Assembly (NCBI GenBank): GCA_009886305.1
Contig: QXZO01000172.1
Location: 1 to 24,020 of the forward strand
Length of the DNA stretch: 24,020 nucleotides
Direction of reading: 5' to 3'
From: Betaproteobacteria bacterium
GTDB lineage: Bacteria; Pseudomonadota; Gammaproteobacteria; Burkholderiales; Eutrophovitaceae
The notes below the pieces were generated by a model. The model did not search any database. It was not told where the DNA came from and saw only the letters and a list, made by a program, of their open reading frames with translations. Made by a program: the position numbers and the translations under genes. Shown here one piece after another: positions 8,619 through 16,783 of this stretch. Each line of letters begins with the position of its first letter. Within the stretch, counting starts at the first letter, position 1.

Positions 8619-10241
8619 ATGAAAACGCTAGGCTCTTATGATTACGTGATCGTTGGCGCTGGATCTGCCGGATGCGTATTGGCAAACCGCCTGAGTGCAG
8701 ATGAATCCAAATCTGTTTTACTCATTGAGGCAGGATCAAAAGATAACTATTTTTGGATTCCGATACCTGTTGGTTACCTATTCACCATCAACAACCCACG
8801 AACTGATTGGATGTTCAAGACGGCTAATGAAAAAGGGCTTAACGGGAGGTCCATAGGGTATGCTCGGGGAAAAGTACTGGGCGGCTGCACGTCAATCAAT
8901 GCGATGATTTACATGAGGGGCCAACGCTCAGACTACGATCGGTGGGTAGAGTCCGGGAATCCAGACTGGGCCTGGGATGACGTTCTTCCTTATTTTAAAG
9001 GGATGGAGGATTATGTGCATGGCGCTAATAAGTATCACGGCGCAGGGGGAGAACTGCCCGTTCAGGAGCGGCGCGTAAGTTGGGAGATTTTGGATGCTTG
9101 GCGTAACGCTGCAGAGGAAAAAGGAATACCAAAAATTCCAGAATTTAATACTGGGAACAATTTCGGAAATGCATATTTTCAAGTTAACCAGAGAAATGGT
9201 ACTCGATGGAATGCCATGCGCTGCTTCATAAATCCAATCAAAAAGCGTAAAAATCTTACCGTTCTTAGTGATGCGCACGTCGAAAAATTACTATTTGAAG
9301 ATTTAGAACAAGAAATACCAAAAGTTGACGGGGTCCAAGTCCGCGTACTCGGGGACATGCATGGTGTAATTAAAGCAAAAAAAGAAGTTATTTTGTCAGC
9401 TGGCGCCATTGGTAGTCCGCAAATATTAGAGCTTTCGGGTGTAGGTAGTGCCGACCATCTTAAGAAATTAGGTATCAAAGTCATAAAAGATATTCCCGGC
9501 GTAGGCGAAAACTTACAAGACCACCTCCAAGTTAGGATCCAGTACAAAGTTGAAAACACCATAACGCTAAACGACCGTTATAAAACGCTTTTTGGAAAAG
9601 CGATGATGGGTCTCGAATATCTCTTTTTCAAGTCTGGGCCGATGACAATGCCGCCATCACAACTTGGCGCCTTCGCGAAAAGCGATCCTGACCAACCATC
9701 AGCCAACATTGAATGGCATGTGCAACCGTTATCTTTAGATAAATTTGGTGAACCGCTACACAACTATCCTGCTGTTACACCATCTGTTTGTAATTTGAGG
9801 CCCACCAGTCGGGGAACAGTCCATATATCCGATGCTAACCCTTATACTCATCCAGATATCAGTCCGAATTATCTATCTACCCCAGAGGATCAAAAGGTTG
9901 CGGTTGATTCTGTGAAGTTTACTCGTCATATCATGTCAGCTGAGGCACTTAAACCATTCAATCCGGAAGAAATATTACCAGGAAGTAACATACAAACTGA
10001 CGAAGAGATATTAAACGCAGCGGGCGACTTAGGGACAACGATCTTCCATCCCGTTGGGACATGTAAGATGGGAAGTGATTCGCTTAGTGTAGTGAATTCA
10101 GAACTTCAAGTTCATGGCATAAGAAACTTGCGAGTGGTTGACGCATCTGTGATGCCAACCATCACCTCGGGTAACACTAATGCACCAACAATGATGATTG
10201 CCGAACGGGCAGCCGAATTCATCCGGGATACTAATACCTAG
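8619..10241 (+). CDS. GMC-family FAD-dependent oxidoreductase (alcohol/choline dehydrogenase-like)
   Basis: A 540-residue flavoprotein that should oxidise an alcohol using FAD. The FAD-binding GAGSAG loop is at residues 13-18. GKVLGGCTSINAMIYMRG is GMC signature 1, and GAIGSPQILELSGVG is GMC signature 2. The catalytic His is probably His477 in FHPVGTCKMG, and the partner is Asn521 in TSGNTNAPT. The protein is full length for the family, with no signal peptide. BetA, AlkJ and other members share all these motifs, and there is no betaine cluster nearby, so I do not name the substrate. GGTGA stands 9 bp before the ATG. It converges on the DUF1499 gene with 16 bp between the stops. Confidence 0.9.
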   Translation: MKTLGSYDYVIVGAGSAGCVLANRLSADESKSVLLIEAGSKDNYFWIPIPVGYLFTINNPRTDWMFKTANEKGLNGRSIGYARGKVLGGCTSINAMIYMRGQRSDYDRWVESGNPDWAWDDVLPYFKGMEDYVHGANKYHGAGGELPVQERRVSWEILDAWRNAAEEKGIPKIPEFNTGNNFGNAYFQVNQRNGTRWNAMRCFINPIKKRKNLTVLSDAHVEKLLFEDLEQEIPKVDGVQVRVLGDMHGVIKAKKEVILSAGAIGSPQILELSGVGSADHLKKLGIKVIKDIPGVGENLQDHLQVRIQYKVENTITLNDRYKTLFGKAMMGLEYLFFKSGPMTMPPSQLGAFAKSDPDQPSANIEWHVQPLSLDKFGEPLHNYPAVTPSVCNLRPTSRGTVHISDANPYTHPDISPNYLSTPEDQKVAVDSVKFTRHIMSAEALKPFNPEEILPGSNIQTDEEILNAAGDLGTTIFHPVGTCKMGSDSLSVVNSELQVHGIRNLRVVDASVMPTITSGNTNAPTMMIAERAAEFIRDTNT

Positions 10242-10257
10242 CCGCAAAGCAAGTTAA

Positions 10258-11028
10258 TTAAGTTCCTGCATGACGAGTAACAAGGTCTTCCAAGAACTTT
10301 CTTATTCTTTTTGCATTCTGGCCCAAGTCACTCTTTCCAACACGCGATTTTGACCTCACGTCGATCTTAATTTTAGGTCCATCAGTTTCAGTAAGGCGAA
10401 TTACCATATCATCTTTAAAACCAAACAAAAATGTCGTTGCAACTGCCTCAATACGACCAGACTCAGAGTCAACACTTACTATCTCCAAACCCATGTCGAT
10501 TAAAACGCTTTCTGTAAGCTGCATGATTTTTTCAGCATTCGCCTCAATTATTAACGTTTTGAGATCTGGATAAGCTTCGACCTGTAAATTGGCCACTTCT
10601 AGGCCGTCATATTCAATCGAGTGATCTTCTTCGCCTCTCAACTCTCCAACCATAACGAAATTAGGCGGATTCAAAGTGTCGGTCGTAATATCATGAATAT
10701 AAGGATATGCGTCTAATGTCTTCTTCCAGCTATACGGCACGTAAACAAGCACAAGGCAAATCACAATACCCGAAATTCCAATAACCGAGTCCATTCTGGT
10801 CTTAGTTTGGACAAAAAACATACACGCCAACAGGATCAACAACGTAGCACCAGAAAGGAAGAATGACCACTTAAGAATTTCAAAACCTGTTCTAAAGTGC
10901 CATAATCCAAGACGGTAACCCAAGCCGGAACCAATGGCCGCAAACGCACACAACACCGCCAAGATAAAGCCAATGTACATGATTCTCCTTCGATTTCTTG
11001 CTCTGCTTTGCAGATGATTACTAAACAT
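10258..11028 (-). CDS. Membrane protein with DUF1499 domain
   Basis: A 256-residue protein. Three hydrophobic segments lie in the first 100 residues or so (about 16-38, 50-70 and 80-98). A soluble domain of DUF1499 type follows from about residue 110, with YPDLKTLIIEANAEKIMQ and the later SRIGKSDLG-like stretch (SRVGKSDLGQNAKRIRKFL) typical of the family. The function of DUF1499 is unknown. Two starts are possible. The ATG at 11028 has AGG 5 bp upstream. The ATG at 10980 has a much better AAGGAG only 4 bp upstream and would begin directly at the first membrane segment. The 5' end is therefore uncertain by 16 codons. It is divergent from the MFS transporter gene. Confidence 0.82.
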   Translation of the reverse strand: MFSNHLQSRARNRRRIMYIGFILAVLCAFAAIGSGLGYRLGLWHFRTGFEILKWSFFLSGATLLILLACMFFVQTKTRMDSVIGISGIVICLVLVYVPYSWKKTLDAYPYIHDITTDTLNPPNFVMVGELRGEEDHSIEYDGLEVANLQVEAYPDLKTLIIEANAEKIMQLTESVLIDMGLEIVSVDSESGRIEAVATTFLFGFKDDMVIRLTETDGPKIKIDVRSKSRVGKSDLGQNAKRIRKFLEDLVTRHAGT

Positions 11029-11067
11029 AATTACCTAGCGAGTGATCCAGCGATGCAATATACACTA

Positions 11068-11129
11068 TCACTCAAAACATTGGAGCACCGAACGGCATAG
11101 TATTACAGATACCATTGGTAATGAGTGAC
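11068..11129. repeat. Intergenic repeat, copy B, inside an imperfect inverted repeat
   Basis: ACCGAACGGCATAGT (11087-11101) repeats the element at 8385-8399. It is flanked by an imperfect inverted repeat: TCACTCA followed by ACATTGG on the left, and CCATTGG followed by TGAGTGA on the right. The whole element sits between the divergent DUF1499 and MFS genes and could regulate either. Confidence 0.4.
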
Positions 11130-11193
11130 ACGACTCCAAAAACACCTAACAATGCATCTATCTCAGTTTAATACTTAATCCCGATATCACGCT

Positions 11194-12366
11194 ATGAACC
11201 CGCGTTTTTATGTTCTCGCCACTGCTGCATTTCTCTCAGGGGCTAACCTCAGAGTATTTGACTCGCTATTACCCAATATCGCGGCCGAGTATAATGTTTC
11301 CCATGCGGGCGCAGCTATCGTAGTCGCCGCATTTACACTTTCATACGGATTATTTCAAATCTTTTATGGCCCAATTGGGGATCGTTATGGCCGACTACGG
11401 ACCGTATCGATAGCAACAGGAATTGTTTCAATCGGATCTATCGGGTCAGCTTTCACCCAGGACTTGGATTGGTTAACAGCGCTACGTTTTTTAACGGGCA
11501 TTGGAGCGGCAGGGATCATACCCGTCTCACTCGCTTGGATCGGAGACGAGACTAATTACGAAGATCGTCAAGTTAGCCTTGGAAATTTTATAAGCTTTAT
11601 ATTGTTAGGACAGATTTTCGGACCATCACTCGGCGGCGCTTTAGCCGAGCTTTCCTCATGGCGCACTATCTTTTATTTCTTCTCGATCGCATTTTTTATG
11701 ATGAGCGTAATACTGATAACGGTCGATCTGCATTACCGTAGCTCTTTGCACGTAAAAGCGTCCACAAGCTCAAAAGTAAATCCCGTGCAAACCTATATGA
11801 GCATCATCAAAAATCCATGGTGCCGAAGTATTCTGATCGCAGTGCATCTTGAAGGTGCTTTTTTTTACGGGAGCTTTGCATTTGTCGGCGCATGGATACA
11901 AACCGAACTAAACCTTAGCTATATGACTATCGGATTTTTACTTTCTGGTTTTGGCCTCGGCGGTGTGTTTTACACAATTTCCATTCGAAAATTGCAACGG
12001 ATTTTAGATGAAGTGGGATTTGTTGCCACGGGAACATCCATATTATTTATATTTTTTATTGGGTTACCGATGATACGATCGTTAGCATTCATCGGTCTAT
12101 GGTGTGTTTTGGGCGGAGTCGGTTTTTATATGTTGCATAACACACTGCAAACTAAGGCGACCGAGATGTATCCAAAAGCAAGGGGAACTGCTATCTCGGT
12201 ATTTGCGATGAGTCTTTTTAGTGGTCAAGCAATTGGGACTATTATATTTGGAATTCTTTCAACGGCATTTGGTTACGAACTGAGCTTTGTTGTCGTAGCG
12301 TTCTGTGTGTTGATTCTGGGGGCGTTCTTTATGAAAAAACTTAGAGATAATTTACAAATCAGTTAG
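11194..12366 (+). CDS. MFS transporter, DHA1-like
   Basis: A 390-residue major facilitator protein of the inner membrane with about 12 hydrophobic segments. The loop motif between segments 2 and 3 is GPIGDRYGRLRT (59-70), the classical MFS motif A. RFLTGIGAAGIIPVSLAWI in segment 4 and GQIFGPSLGG in segment 5 (motif C-like) suggest the drug:H+ antiporter 1 or Bcr/CflA-type group of exporters. The substrate is not readable from sequence. No ribosome site is obvious upstream of the ATG at 11194. The gene ends at a hairpin shared with the convergent DUF1330 gene. Confidence 0.88.
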   Translation: MNPRFYVLATAAFLSGANLRVFDSLLPNIAAEYNVSHAGAAIVVAAFTLSYGLFQIFYGPIGDRYGRLRTVSIATGIVSIGSIGSAFTQDLDWLTALRFLTGIGAAGIIPVSLAWIGDETNYEDRQVSLGNFISFILLGQIFGPSLGGALAELSSWRTIFYFFSIAFFMMSVILITVDLHYRSSLHVKASTSSKVNPVQTYMSIIKNPWCRSILIAVHLEGAFFYGSFAFVGAWIQTELNLSYMTIGFLLSGFGLGGVFYTISIRKLQRILDEVGFVATGTSILFIFFIGLPMIRSLAFIGLWCVLGGVGFYMLHNTLQTKATEMYPKARGTAISVFAMSLFSGQAIGTIIFGILSTAFGYELSFVVVAFCVLILGAFFMKKLRDNLQIS

Positions 12367-12367
12367 A

Positions 12368-12392
12368 TCCTGGAGCTTAAACGCCTCCAGGA
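12368..12392. terminator. Hairpin between convergent MFS and DUF1330 genes
   Basis: TCCTGGAG (12368-12375) and CTCCAGGA (12385-12392) form a perfect 8-bp stem with a 9-nt loop, starting 2 bp after the MFS stop. Neither strand has a long T-tract after it, so it may act as a weak terminator or as a stabilising 3' end. Confidence 0.5.
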
Positions 12393-12417
12393 CTCTGATG
12401 TTCACTAAACAATGTAA

Positions 12418-12708
12418 TCAAATTGCCTCAACGATGCGCATATCACGAACTGCCGCATCGCCCATTGCATCAAGCGCCTCTTTGTATGCCTGGCTATCAT
12501 GCGCCGCCATAGCTTGTTCGACACTATCAAATTCAATCATCACTACTCGCTGTTCCTTACCAGCTTCGTACACTTTGGTCGGCATTCCCCTAGCCATAAA
12601 TCGCCCTCCTCCACTCTCCACCGCTGGCCTTGCTAATTCGGCATATTTTTTCATTGCCTCAGGGTCATTAATTGAGTGATAAAACGCAATCCAATAAGCT
12701 TTTGCCAT
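12418..12708 (-). CDS. DUF1330 family protein (paralog 1)
   Basis: A small 96-residue ferredoxin-like alpha/beta-barrel-fold protein of DUF1330: MAKAYWIAFYHSINDPEAM at the start, SGGGRFMARG in the middle and VVMIEFDSVEQAMAAHDS before the last helix. The biochemical role of this family is not established; it is often compared with dimeric EthD- or monooxygenase-like small proteins. A clear GGAG site lies 6 bp before the ATG. It sits 48 bp downstream of ylqF on the same strand and may be co-transcribed with it. A second, divergent DUF1330 protein is encoded at 16455-16742. Confidence 0.9.
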   Translation of the reverse strand: MAKAYWIAFYHSINDPEAMKKYAELARPAVESGGGRFMARGMPTKVYEAGKEQRVVMIEFDSVEQAMAAHDSQAYKEALDAMGDAAVRDMRIVEAI

Positions 12709-12756
12709 TCTTTTCTCCTATTTTTTTAATTAAAGCAATCGATACCAGTTTCAATT

Positions 12757-13605
12757 TTAAATTAAATCGCTAACTAGTTGCAGGGATACTCGTCCAAACC
12801 TGCCATGTCGATAATCGGTAACCACTAGTTGTGCCGCCCGCTCAAAGTCAACGAATCCGCCCCTAGAGCGCATACCACGCTTATCTCCAACCAATTCGAT
12901 AAAAGCAACTGCATCCAAACCATTAAGCTTAACCTTGTATCGGTCCGCAATCGCTTCGGGATATCTTTCAAGCATTTTCTCTATTAAAAAAATTGCGGCA
13001 TCTTCAACGTTATAGGCGTTAACACCTATCGCATTATTTACCGCCAGTAGAAGACCTGTTTCTTCAGTGTCGACTTTAGGCCACATTACCCCGGGACTAT
13101 CGTAAATGATTAATTCATGACTAACCTCATACCGAGTAATCATTTTGGTTATAGCAGGTTCATCCGCAGCTTTCGCTTTTGAGTGACCTAGCAAGCCATT
13201 TAATATTGTTGACTTACCAACATTAGGAACTCCCGAGACCATTAATCTCAGTGGTTTAATCGCATCGATCCTATGAGGGGCTAGTTTTTGGCAAGATTCG
13301 ATGATCTTGCGCACATCTTGCTTGGATTTTCCAACAATTGGTAACGCGCTGCCCAAAGAATTGGTATCCATGAAATATTCAACCCAACGGGCGGTAACAG
13401 CTTGATCAGCGATGTCAGCTTTATTTAAAATTTTTAAAGCAGGACGCTGTCTTTCTTGACGTAACTCGTCAAAAAGAGGGTTCATGCTAGCTGCAGGCAT
13501 TCTTGCGTCAAGCACCTCTACGACAACATCAACCGAAGCCAGTGCCTTACTTAGATTCCTCTTCGCCTGCGCCATATGGCCAGGAAACCAATTTATGAGC
13601 GCCAC
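12757..13605 (-). CDS. ylqF: Ribosome biogenesis GTPase YlqF/RbgA
   Basis: A 282-residue circularly permuted GTPase that acts in late assembly of the large ribosomal subunit. The start INWFPGHMAQAKRNL and the order of G motifs are diagnostic: G4 NKAD (61-64) precedes G1 GVPNVGKST (125-133) and G3 DSPG (169-172). The C-terminal part (about 180-282) is the RNA-binding helical domain of the family. Translation probably starts at a GTG (13605), since the preserved N-terminus begins there, although there is no good ribosome site. The small winged-helix-like gene lies 56 bp upstream and DUF1330 lies downstream, all on the same strand. Confidence 0.95.
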   Translation of the reverse strand: MALINWFPGHMAQAKRNLSKALASVDVVVEVLDARMPAASMNPLFDELRQERQRPALKILNKADIADQAVTARWVEYFMDTNSLGSALPIVGKSKQDVRKIIESCQKLAPHRIDAIKPLRLMVSGVPNVGKSTILNGLLGHSKAKAADEPAITKMITRYEVSHELIIYDSPGVMWPKVDTEETGLLLAVNNAIGVNAYNVEDAAIFLIEKMLERYPEAIADRYKVKLNGLDAVAFIELVGDKRGMRSRGGFVDFERAAQLVVTDYRHGRFGRVSLQLVSDLI

Positions 13606-13661
13606 TTTTTTTAGATATTTAAATTTTTATAGATTCGCGTAAGACCACCGGACGCGGACTG

Positions 13662-13943
13662 TTACTCTTCATCAGCGTCGTCATTTGCCGCCGCCTTAGC
13701 CTTGCCGCCGGGCTTTCGTCCGGGAGCTCTCGGAGGAACATGGGCGGAGAGGCGATAGCTCATCCCCTCTATTTTTTTGTCCCCACTAAACCGAGTGACA
13801 TGACAACAAATCACGGCACCCGTAGACAACAACTCAGTTAGTTGTTTCTCGAGCTGTGCCTTTGGAATTTTTAACGCTTTCGAAATGTCTGCGTCAAGTT
13901 GTTCTCCTTGAGTTCTCAAGTACTTCAGAATGTTTTCACTCAT
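13662..13943 (-). CDS. Small winged-helix-like putative regulator
   Basis: A protein of about 93 residues if it starts at the ATG at 13943 (MSENILKYLRTQGEQLDADI). Upstream in-frame codons back to 13979 look non-native. Residues 1-60 or so read like a winged helix: ISKALKIPKAQLEKQLTEL as helix-turn-helix, then GAVICCHVTRFSGDKKIEGMSYRL as the wing. The tail is Pro/Gly/Lys-rich (PPRAPGRKPGGK) and ends acidic (DDADEE). Similar short proteins are annotated as transcriptional regulators in Burkholderiales, as far as I recall. Its target is unknown. The basic tail could add non-specific DNA contact. Confidence 0.7.
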   Translation of the reverse strand: MSENILKYLRTQGEQLDADISKALKIPKAQLEKQLTELLSTGAVICCHVTRFSGDKKIEGMSYRLSAHVPPRAPGRKPGGKAKAAANDDADEE

Positions 13944-14113
13944 GTGTTTACCATTAAAAATTGCAGCAATAATTATCAAAATCTACTTGAGTCTGCGTTA
14001 AACAAGTAGGTCGTTCAAGTATGCACTCGATCAAAGGAGCCAGACCGAAACGCCAGGTCTATCCTTATCCTTTATGGATTAGCAGCCAAAATTAAAAACA
14101 CCGGCAAGACCGC

Positions 14114-14452
14114 TTAGGCGTCAACACGATCTATCTTCGTTTTTCCGGCCTCTGGATTAGTAGTAGAGCATGACCAACCAGTCACTTCGGATGAACTGTA
14201 TTCTGGTGGCAACCGCTTGACAATATCGTCCAAAGAGTTTTCCGCAGAGGCGTTACACGCGTCCAACGTCTTAACATTTGGATTAAATAAAACGTAACTA
14301 AGCTCCTGACCTTTCTCATCCTCGAGCAAGATTTGTAAAAATATTCCTGATTCATCCAAAGCCCCAGAGGAAACGTCATCTGATGATTCACCGCATCCAA
14401 CTAGAATGATCATTGAAAATATACACAAACCTATACCTGCAAACCTAACCAT
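14114..14452 (-). CDS. Small predicted lipoprotein of unknown function
   Basis: 112 residues with a lipoprotein signal peptide: a hydrophobic stretch followed by the lipobox LVGC, so Cys20 would be lipidated and the protein anchored to the membrane. The mature part is short and acidic, with two more cysteines (66 and 95) that may pair. I do not recognise the family. It lies 67 bp downstream of the K+ channel gene on the same strand, but shared function is only a guess. Confidence 0.65.
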   Translation of the reverse strand: MVRFAGIGLCIFSMIILVGCGESSDDVSSGALDESGIFLQILLEDEKGQELSYVLFNPNVKTLDACNASAENSLDDIVKRLPPEYSSSEVTGWSCSTTNPEAGKTKIDRVDA

Positions 14453-14519
14453 TGTCTAATTGCCCTTCGTTATACCAAGTTCGACACTGTATCAAGATTC
14501 CATCTCTCATGGTAGAGGA

Positions 14520-15338
14520 TTAAAGCTCCGCACCACAATCTCGGCAAAATTTAGAATCGGCAAGGTGGCCTTCACTAAGGCACTGACCACAAGTTCTTGT
14601 GGTGGGTTTATCCCTTTGGAATACAAATTCCGCGCTAACAATTCCAGTCGGAACGACAAGTATTCCCCAACCTAGTAGCATTGTGACGGATGAAACCACC
14701 CGACCAATATCAGTCTGGGGGAAAATATCACCAAATCCAACAGTAGTCATTGTCATGATCGCCCAATATACCGACATTGGTATGCTCGTAAACCCATTCT
14801 CGGGACCTTCAACCACATACATGACCGTTCCCATGATCAAAACTACCATACCCACGAAGGTCAGAAATACTAAAATTTTTCTTCTTGAAGAATAAAGAGC
14901 TCTTCCCAAAGTTGCGTACTCAGCAACATACGCCGTCAACTTCAACAATCTAAATAATCGCAACAACCTGAGCACGCGGATATCGATAAGAACGTGAATC
15001 CCCGGAGCAAATAAGGCCAGATAAGTGGGAACAACCGCCAAAAAATCAACGATGCCGTAGAAACTGCGCATATAGGCCAGGGGCTTGGGTGCGCACCAGA
15101 GACGCGCACAATATTCGATAGTGAATACACCCGTAAAGATCCACTCTAAAATCATTAAATGCTCACCCCAGCCTGAGTGCACAGAATCAATACTGTCAAG
15201 CATCACTATGGTTACGCTGATAACGATTAGCCAAACCAACGAAAGATCAAAAAAACGTCCAGCTGGAGTATCCGCCTCAAAAATAACCGTGTAGCAACGC
15301 TGCTTCCACTCGTACTCTGGCTCTTGCTTCGTTAGCAT
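14520..15338 (-). CDS. Voltage-gated-type K+ channel with C-terminal zinc ribbon
   Basis: A 272-residue six-segment ion channel subunit. Segments S1-S3 lie at about 30-110. S4 at about 121-134 (RVLRLLRLFRLLKL) has an Arg or Lys at nearly every third position, as in voltage sensors. The pore loop MTMTTVGFGD (195-204) contains the K+ selectivity filter TVGFGD, followed by S6. The unusual part is the tail: CGQC at 250-253 and CRDC at 265-268 form a CxxC-X11-CxxC zinc ribbon in place of the RCK domain seen in E. coli Kch. The subunits should form a tetramer in the inner membrane. The nitronate monooxygenase gene ends 39 bp upstream on the same strand. Confidence 0.9.
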   Translation of the reverse strand: MLTKQEPEYEWKQRCYTVIFEADTPAGRFFDLSLVWLIVISVTIVMLDSIDSVHSGWGEHLMILEWIFTGVFTIEYCARLWCAPKPLAYMRSFYGIVDFLAVVPTYLALFAPGIHVLIDIRVLRLLRLFRLLKLTAYVAEYATLGRALYSSRRKILVFLTFVGMVVLIMGTVMYVVEGPENGFTSIPMSVYWAIMTMTTVGFGDIFPQTDIGRVVSSVTMLLGWGILVVPTGIVSAEFVFQRDKPTTRTCGQCLSEGHLADSKFCRDCGAEL

Positions 15339-15377
15339 TTCATCGTGACTGTTATTTTAAGTTTTATTACGACACTT

Positions 15378-16352
15378 TCAAATCGATACTTGTTGGCTTC
15401 GTTTTTCAAGTATAGATTTCGCCTCAACCATAGTTCGTTCAATCAAATCTTTACAAGAAGGTATGTCATTGATCAGCCCAACGACCATTCCACAGGACCA
15501 AACTCCAGCCTCCATTTCTCCATCGAGCATAACTTTTGGGTACACGCCCGCCACTTGGTCTAAGACATCATCTATTTTGATTTTGTCGCCAAGATTAATT
15601 TCCTTCTCAAGGAGTTTTTGCGCAGCGCTATTATTCAGGACACGTTCCGTATTACGTAACGGCCTCATAACCAATCTGGTATCTAATTCGGTCGCGGCTA
15701 TTAATGCCTCCTTAACATTTTGATGGCAAGGAGCCTCCTGTGTCGCCATAAATCGCGTTCCCATGTTGATACCGTCCGCACCTAGAGCAAGCGCCGCCAC
15801 CAAAGAGCGACCATCCGCCATGCCGCCAGATGCGACAATTGGAATCTCGAGCTCGTCTGCTGCACGTGGAAGCAATATGAAATTAGGCACATCATCTTCA
15901 CCTGGATGGCCACCGCATTCGAAACCGTCAACTGATACTGCGTCACACCCTATAGATTGGGCTTTAAGGGAGTGCCTTACAGAAGTACATTTATGAATAA
16001 CCTTCACTCCTGCCTCTTTAAGAGCAGGCATTACTTGCTGTGGATTACGACCGGCGGTCTCTACAACTGTCACGCCCTCCTCCACAATAACCTTGACGTA
16101 ACCCGGATAATCTGGAGTCGCCAGAGATGGAAGAAAGGTAAGATTAACCGCAAATGGTTTATCCGTCATTGCTTTACATTTGCGAATTTCATTACGTAGG
16201 TCCTCTGCTGACTTTTGAGTCAAGCCAGTAATTGTTCCTAGTCCACCCGCATTGGACACCGCGGCGGCCAACTCGGCAAATCCAACGTAGTGCATGCCCC
16301 CCTGAATAATGGGGTAATCAATCCCCAAAAGCTCTGTAATACGTGTTCTCAT
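15378..16352 (-). CDS. Nitronate monooxygenase family FMN enzyme
   Basis: A 324-residue TIM-barrel flavoprotein of the NMO/2-nitropropane dioxygenase family, which oxidises alkyl nitronates such as propionate 3-nitronate. I chose the ATG at 16352 because the family N-terminus (MRTRITELLGIDYPIIQGGM) begins there and AAGG lies 8 bp upstream. An upstream in-frame extension to 16433 looks non-coding. The FMN and phosphate sites are QGGM (17-20), SGGMADG (175-181) and GADGINMGTRF (191-201). The catalytic-type His149 lies in GFECGGHPG. Some relatives act as enoyl-ACP reductase (FabK) or on other substrates, so the reaction is inferred from the family. It is divergent from a DUF1330 gene across about 100 bp. 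Confidence 0.88.
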   Translation of the reverse strand: MRTRITELLGIDYPIIQGGMHYVGFAELAAAVSNAGGLGTITGLTQKSAEDLRNEIRKCKAMTDKPFAVNLTFLPSLATPDYPGYVKVIVEEGVTVVETAGRNPQQVMPALKEAGVKVIHKCTSVRHSLKAQSIGCDAVSVDGFECGGHPGEDDVPNFILLPRAADELEIPIVASGGMADGRSLVAALALGADGINMGTRFMATQEAPCHQNVKEALIAATELDTRLVMRPLRNTERVLNNSAAQKLLEKEINLGDKIKIDDVLDQVAGVYPKVMLDGEMEAGVWSCGMVVGLINDIPSCKDLIERTMVEAKSILEKRSQQVSI

Positions 16353-16419
16353 TCTCTGTACCTTTTTAGCTTGATATATAACAGCAAATCTTTTGAAAAC
16401 TACAAATCCCGTGTACATT

Positions 16420-16430
16420 GTCAGCCTGAC
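16420..16430. promoter_or_regulatory. Small dyad between divergent NMO and DUF1330 genes
   Basis: GTCAG-C-CTGAC is a perfect 11-bp palindrome, 24 bp before the DUF1330 start and 67 bp before the nitronate monooxygenase start. It could be an operator shared by both genes. Nothing shows which regulator would bind. Confidence 0.25.
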
Positions 16431-16454
16431 CAATATAAATAGGGCTCTTTTAGC

Positions 16455-16742
16455 ATGTCAGCATACCTTATTGCGGAAATTACAGTTCTGGACCCAGATG
16501 GATATGAGAAGTATCGAGCCAAGGTCGGTACTTCTCTCTCAAACTACAACGCTAAATTCTTGGTTCGCGGAGGTAAAATCGAGAAATTAGAGGGTAAGTG
16601 GTCACCCCAACGACTTGTCATATGCGAATTTCCAGATATGGATACCATTCGTGACTGGTACGTGTCCGCGGAATATCAAGAGATCAAGAAGCTGAGAGAT
16701 AACACAGCTGCGTTTAACGTCGTTTCTGTATCTGGAATCTAA
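16455..16742 (+). CDS. DUF1330 family protein (paralog 2)
   Basis: A 95-residue protein of the same small family as the product of 12418-12708, but closer to the family core: MSAYLIAEITVLDPDGYEKY, then FLVRGGKIEKLEGKWSPQRLVICEFPDMD and WYVSAEYQEIKKLR. The pattern of Y..Y at the end of the first helix, RGG, and the S-EY--I--LR helix is the usual DUF1330 signature. The function is unknown. It is divergent from the nitronate monooxygenase gene, so the two may be co-regulated. It ends 41 bp from the convergent parC gene. Confidence 0.92.
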   Translation: MSAYLIAEITVLDPDGYEKYRAKVGTSLSNYNAKFLVRGGKIEKLEGKWSPQRLVICEFPDMDTIRDWYVSAEYQEIKKLRDNTAAFNVVSVSGI

Positions 16743-16783
16743 TTCAACTGCGCCGGTGGGATTATTAGGCGCTGCAAGCCTGC

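Noticed and set aside
9179..9562. Leftward 127-codon frame inside the GMC gene
   Set aside because: Antisense to conserved GMC motifs, with no start context.
13980..14113. Terminator after the lipoprotein gene
   Set aside because: Only a 3-5 bp stem (CGG-TCTTG-CCG) precedes a broken T-run on the minus strand; too weak to call.
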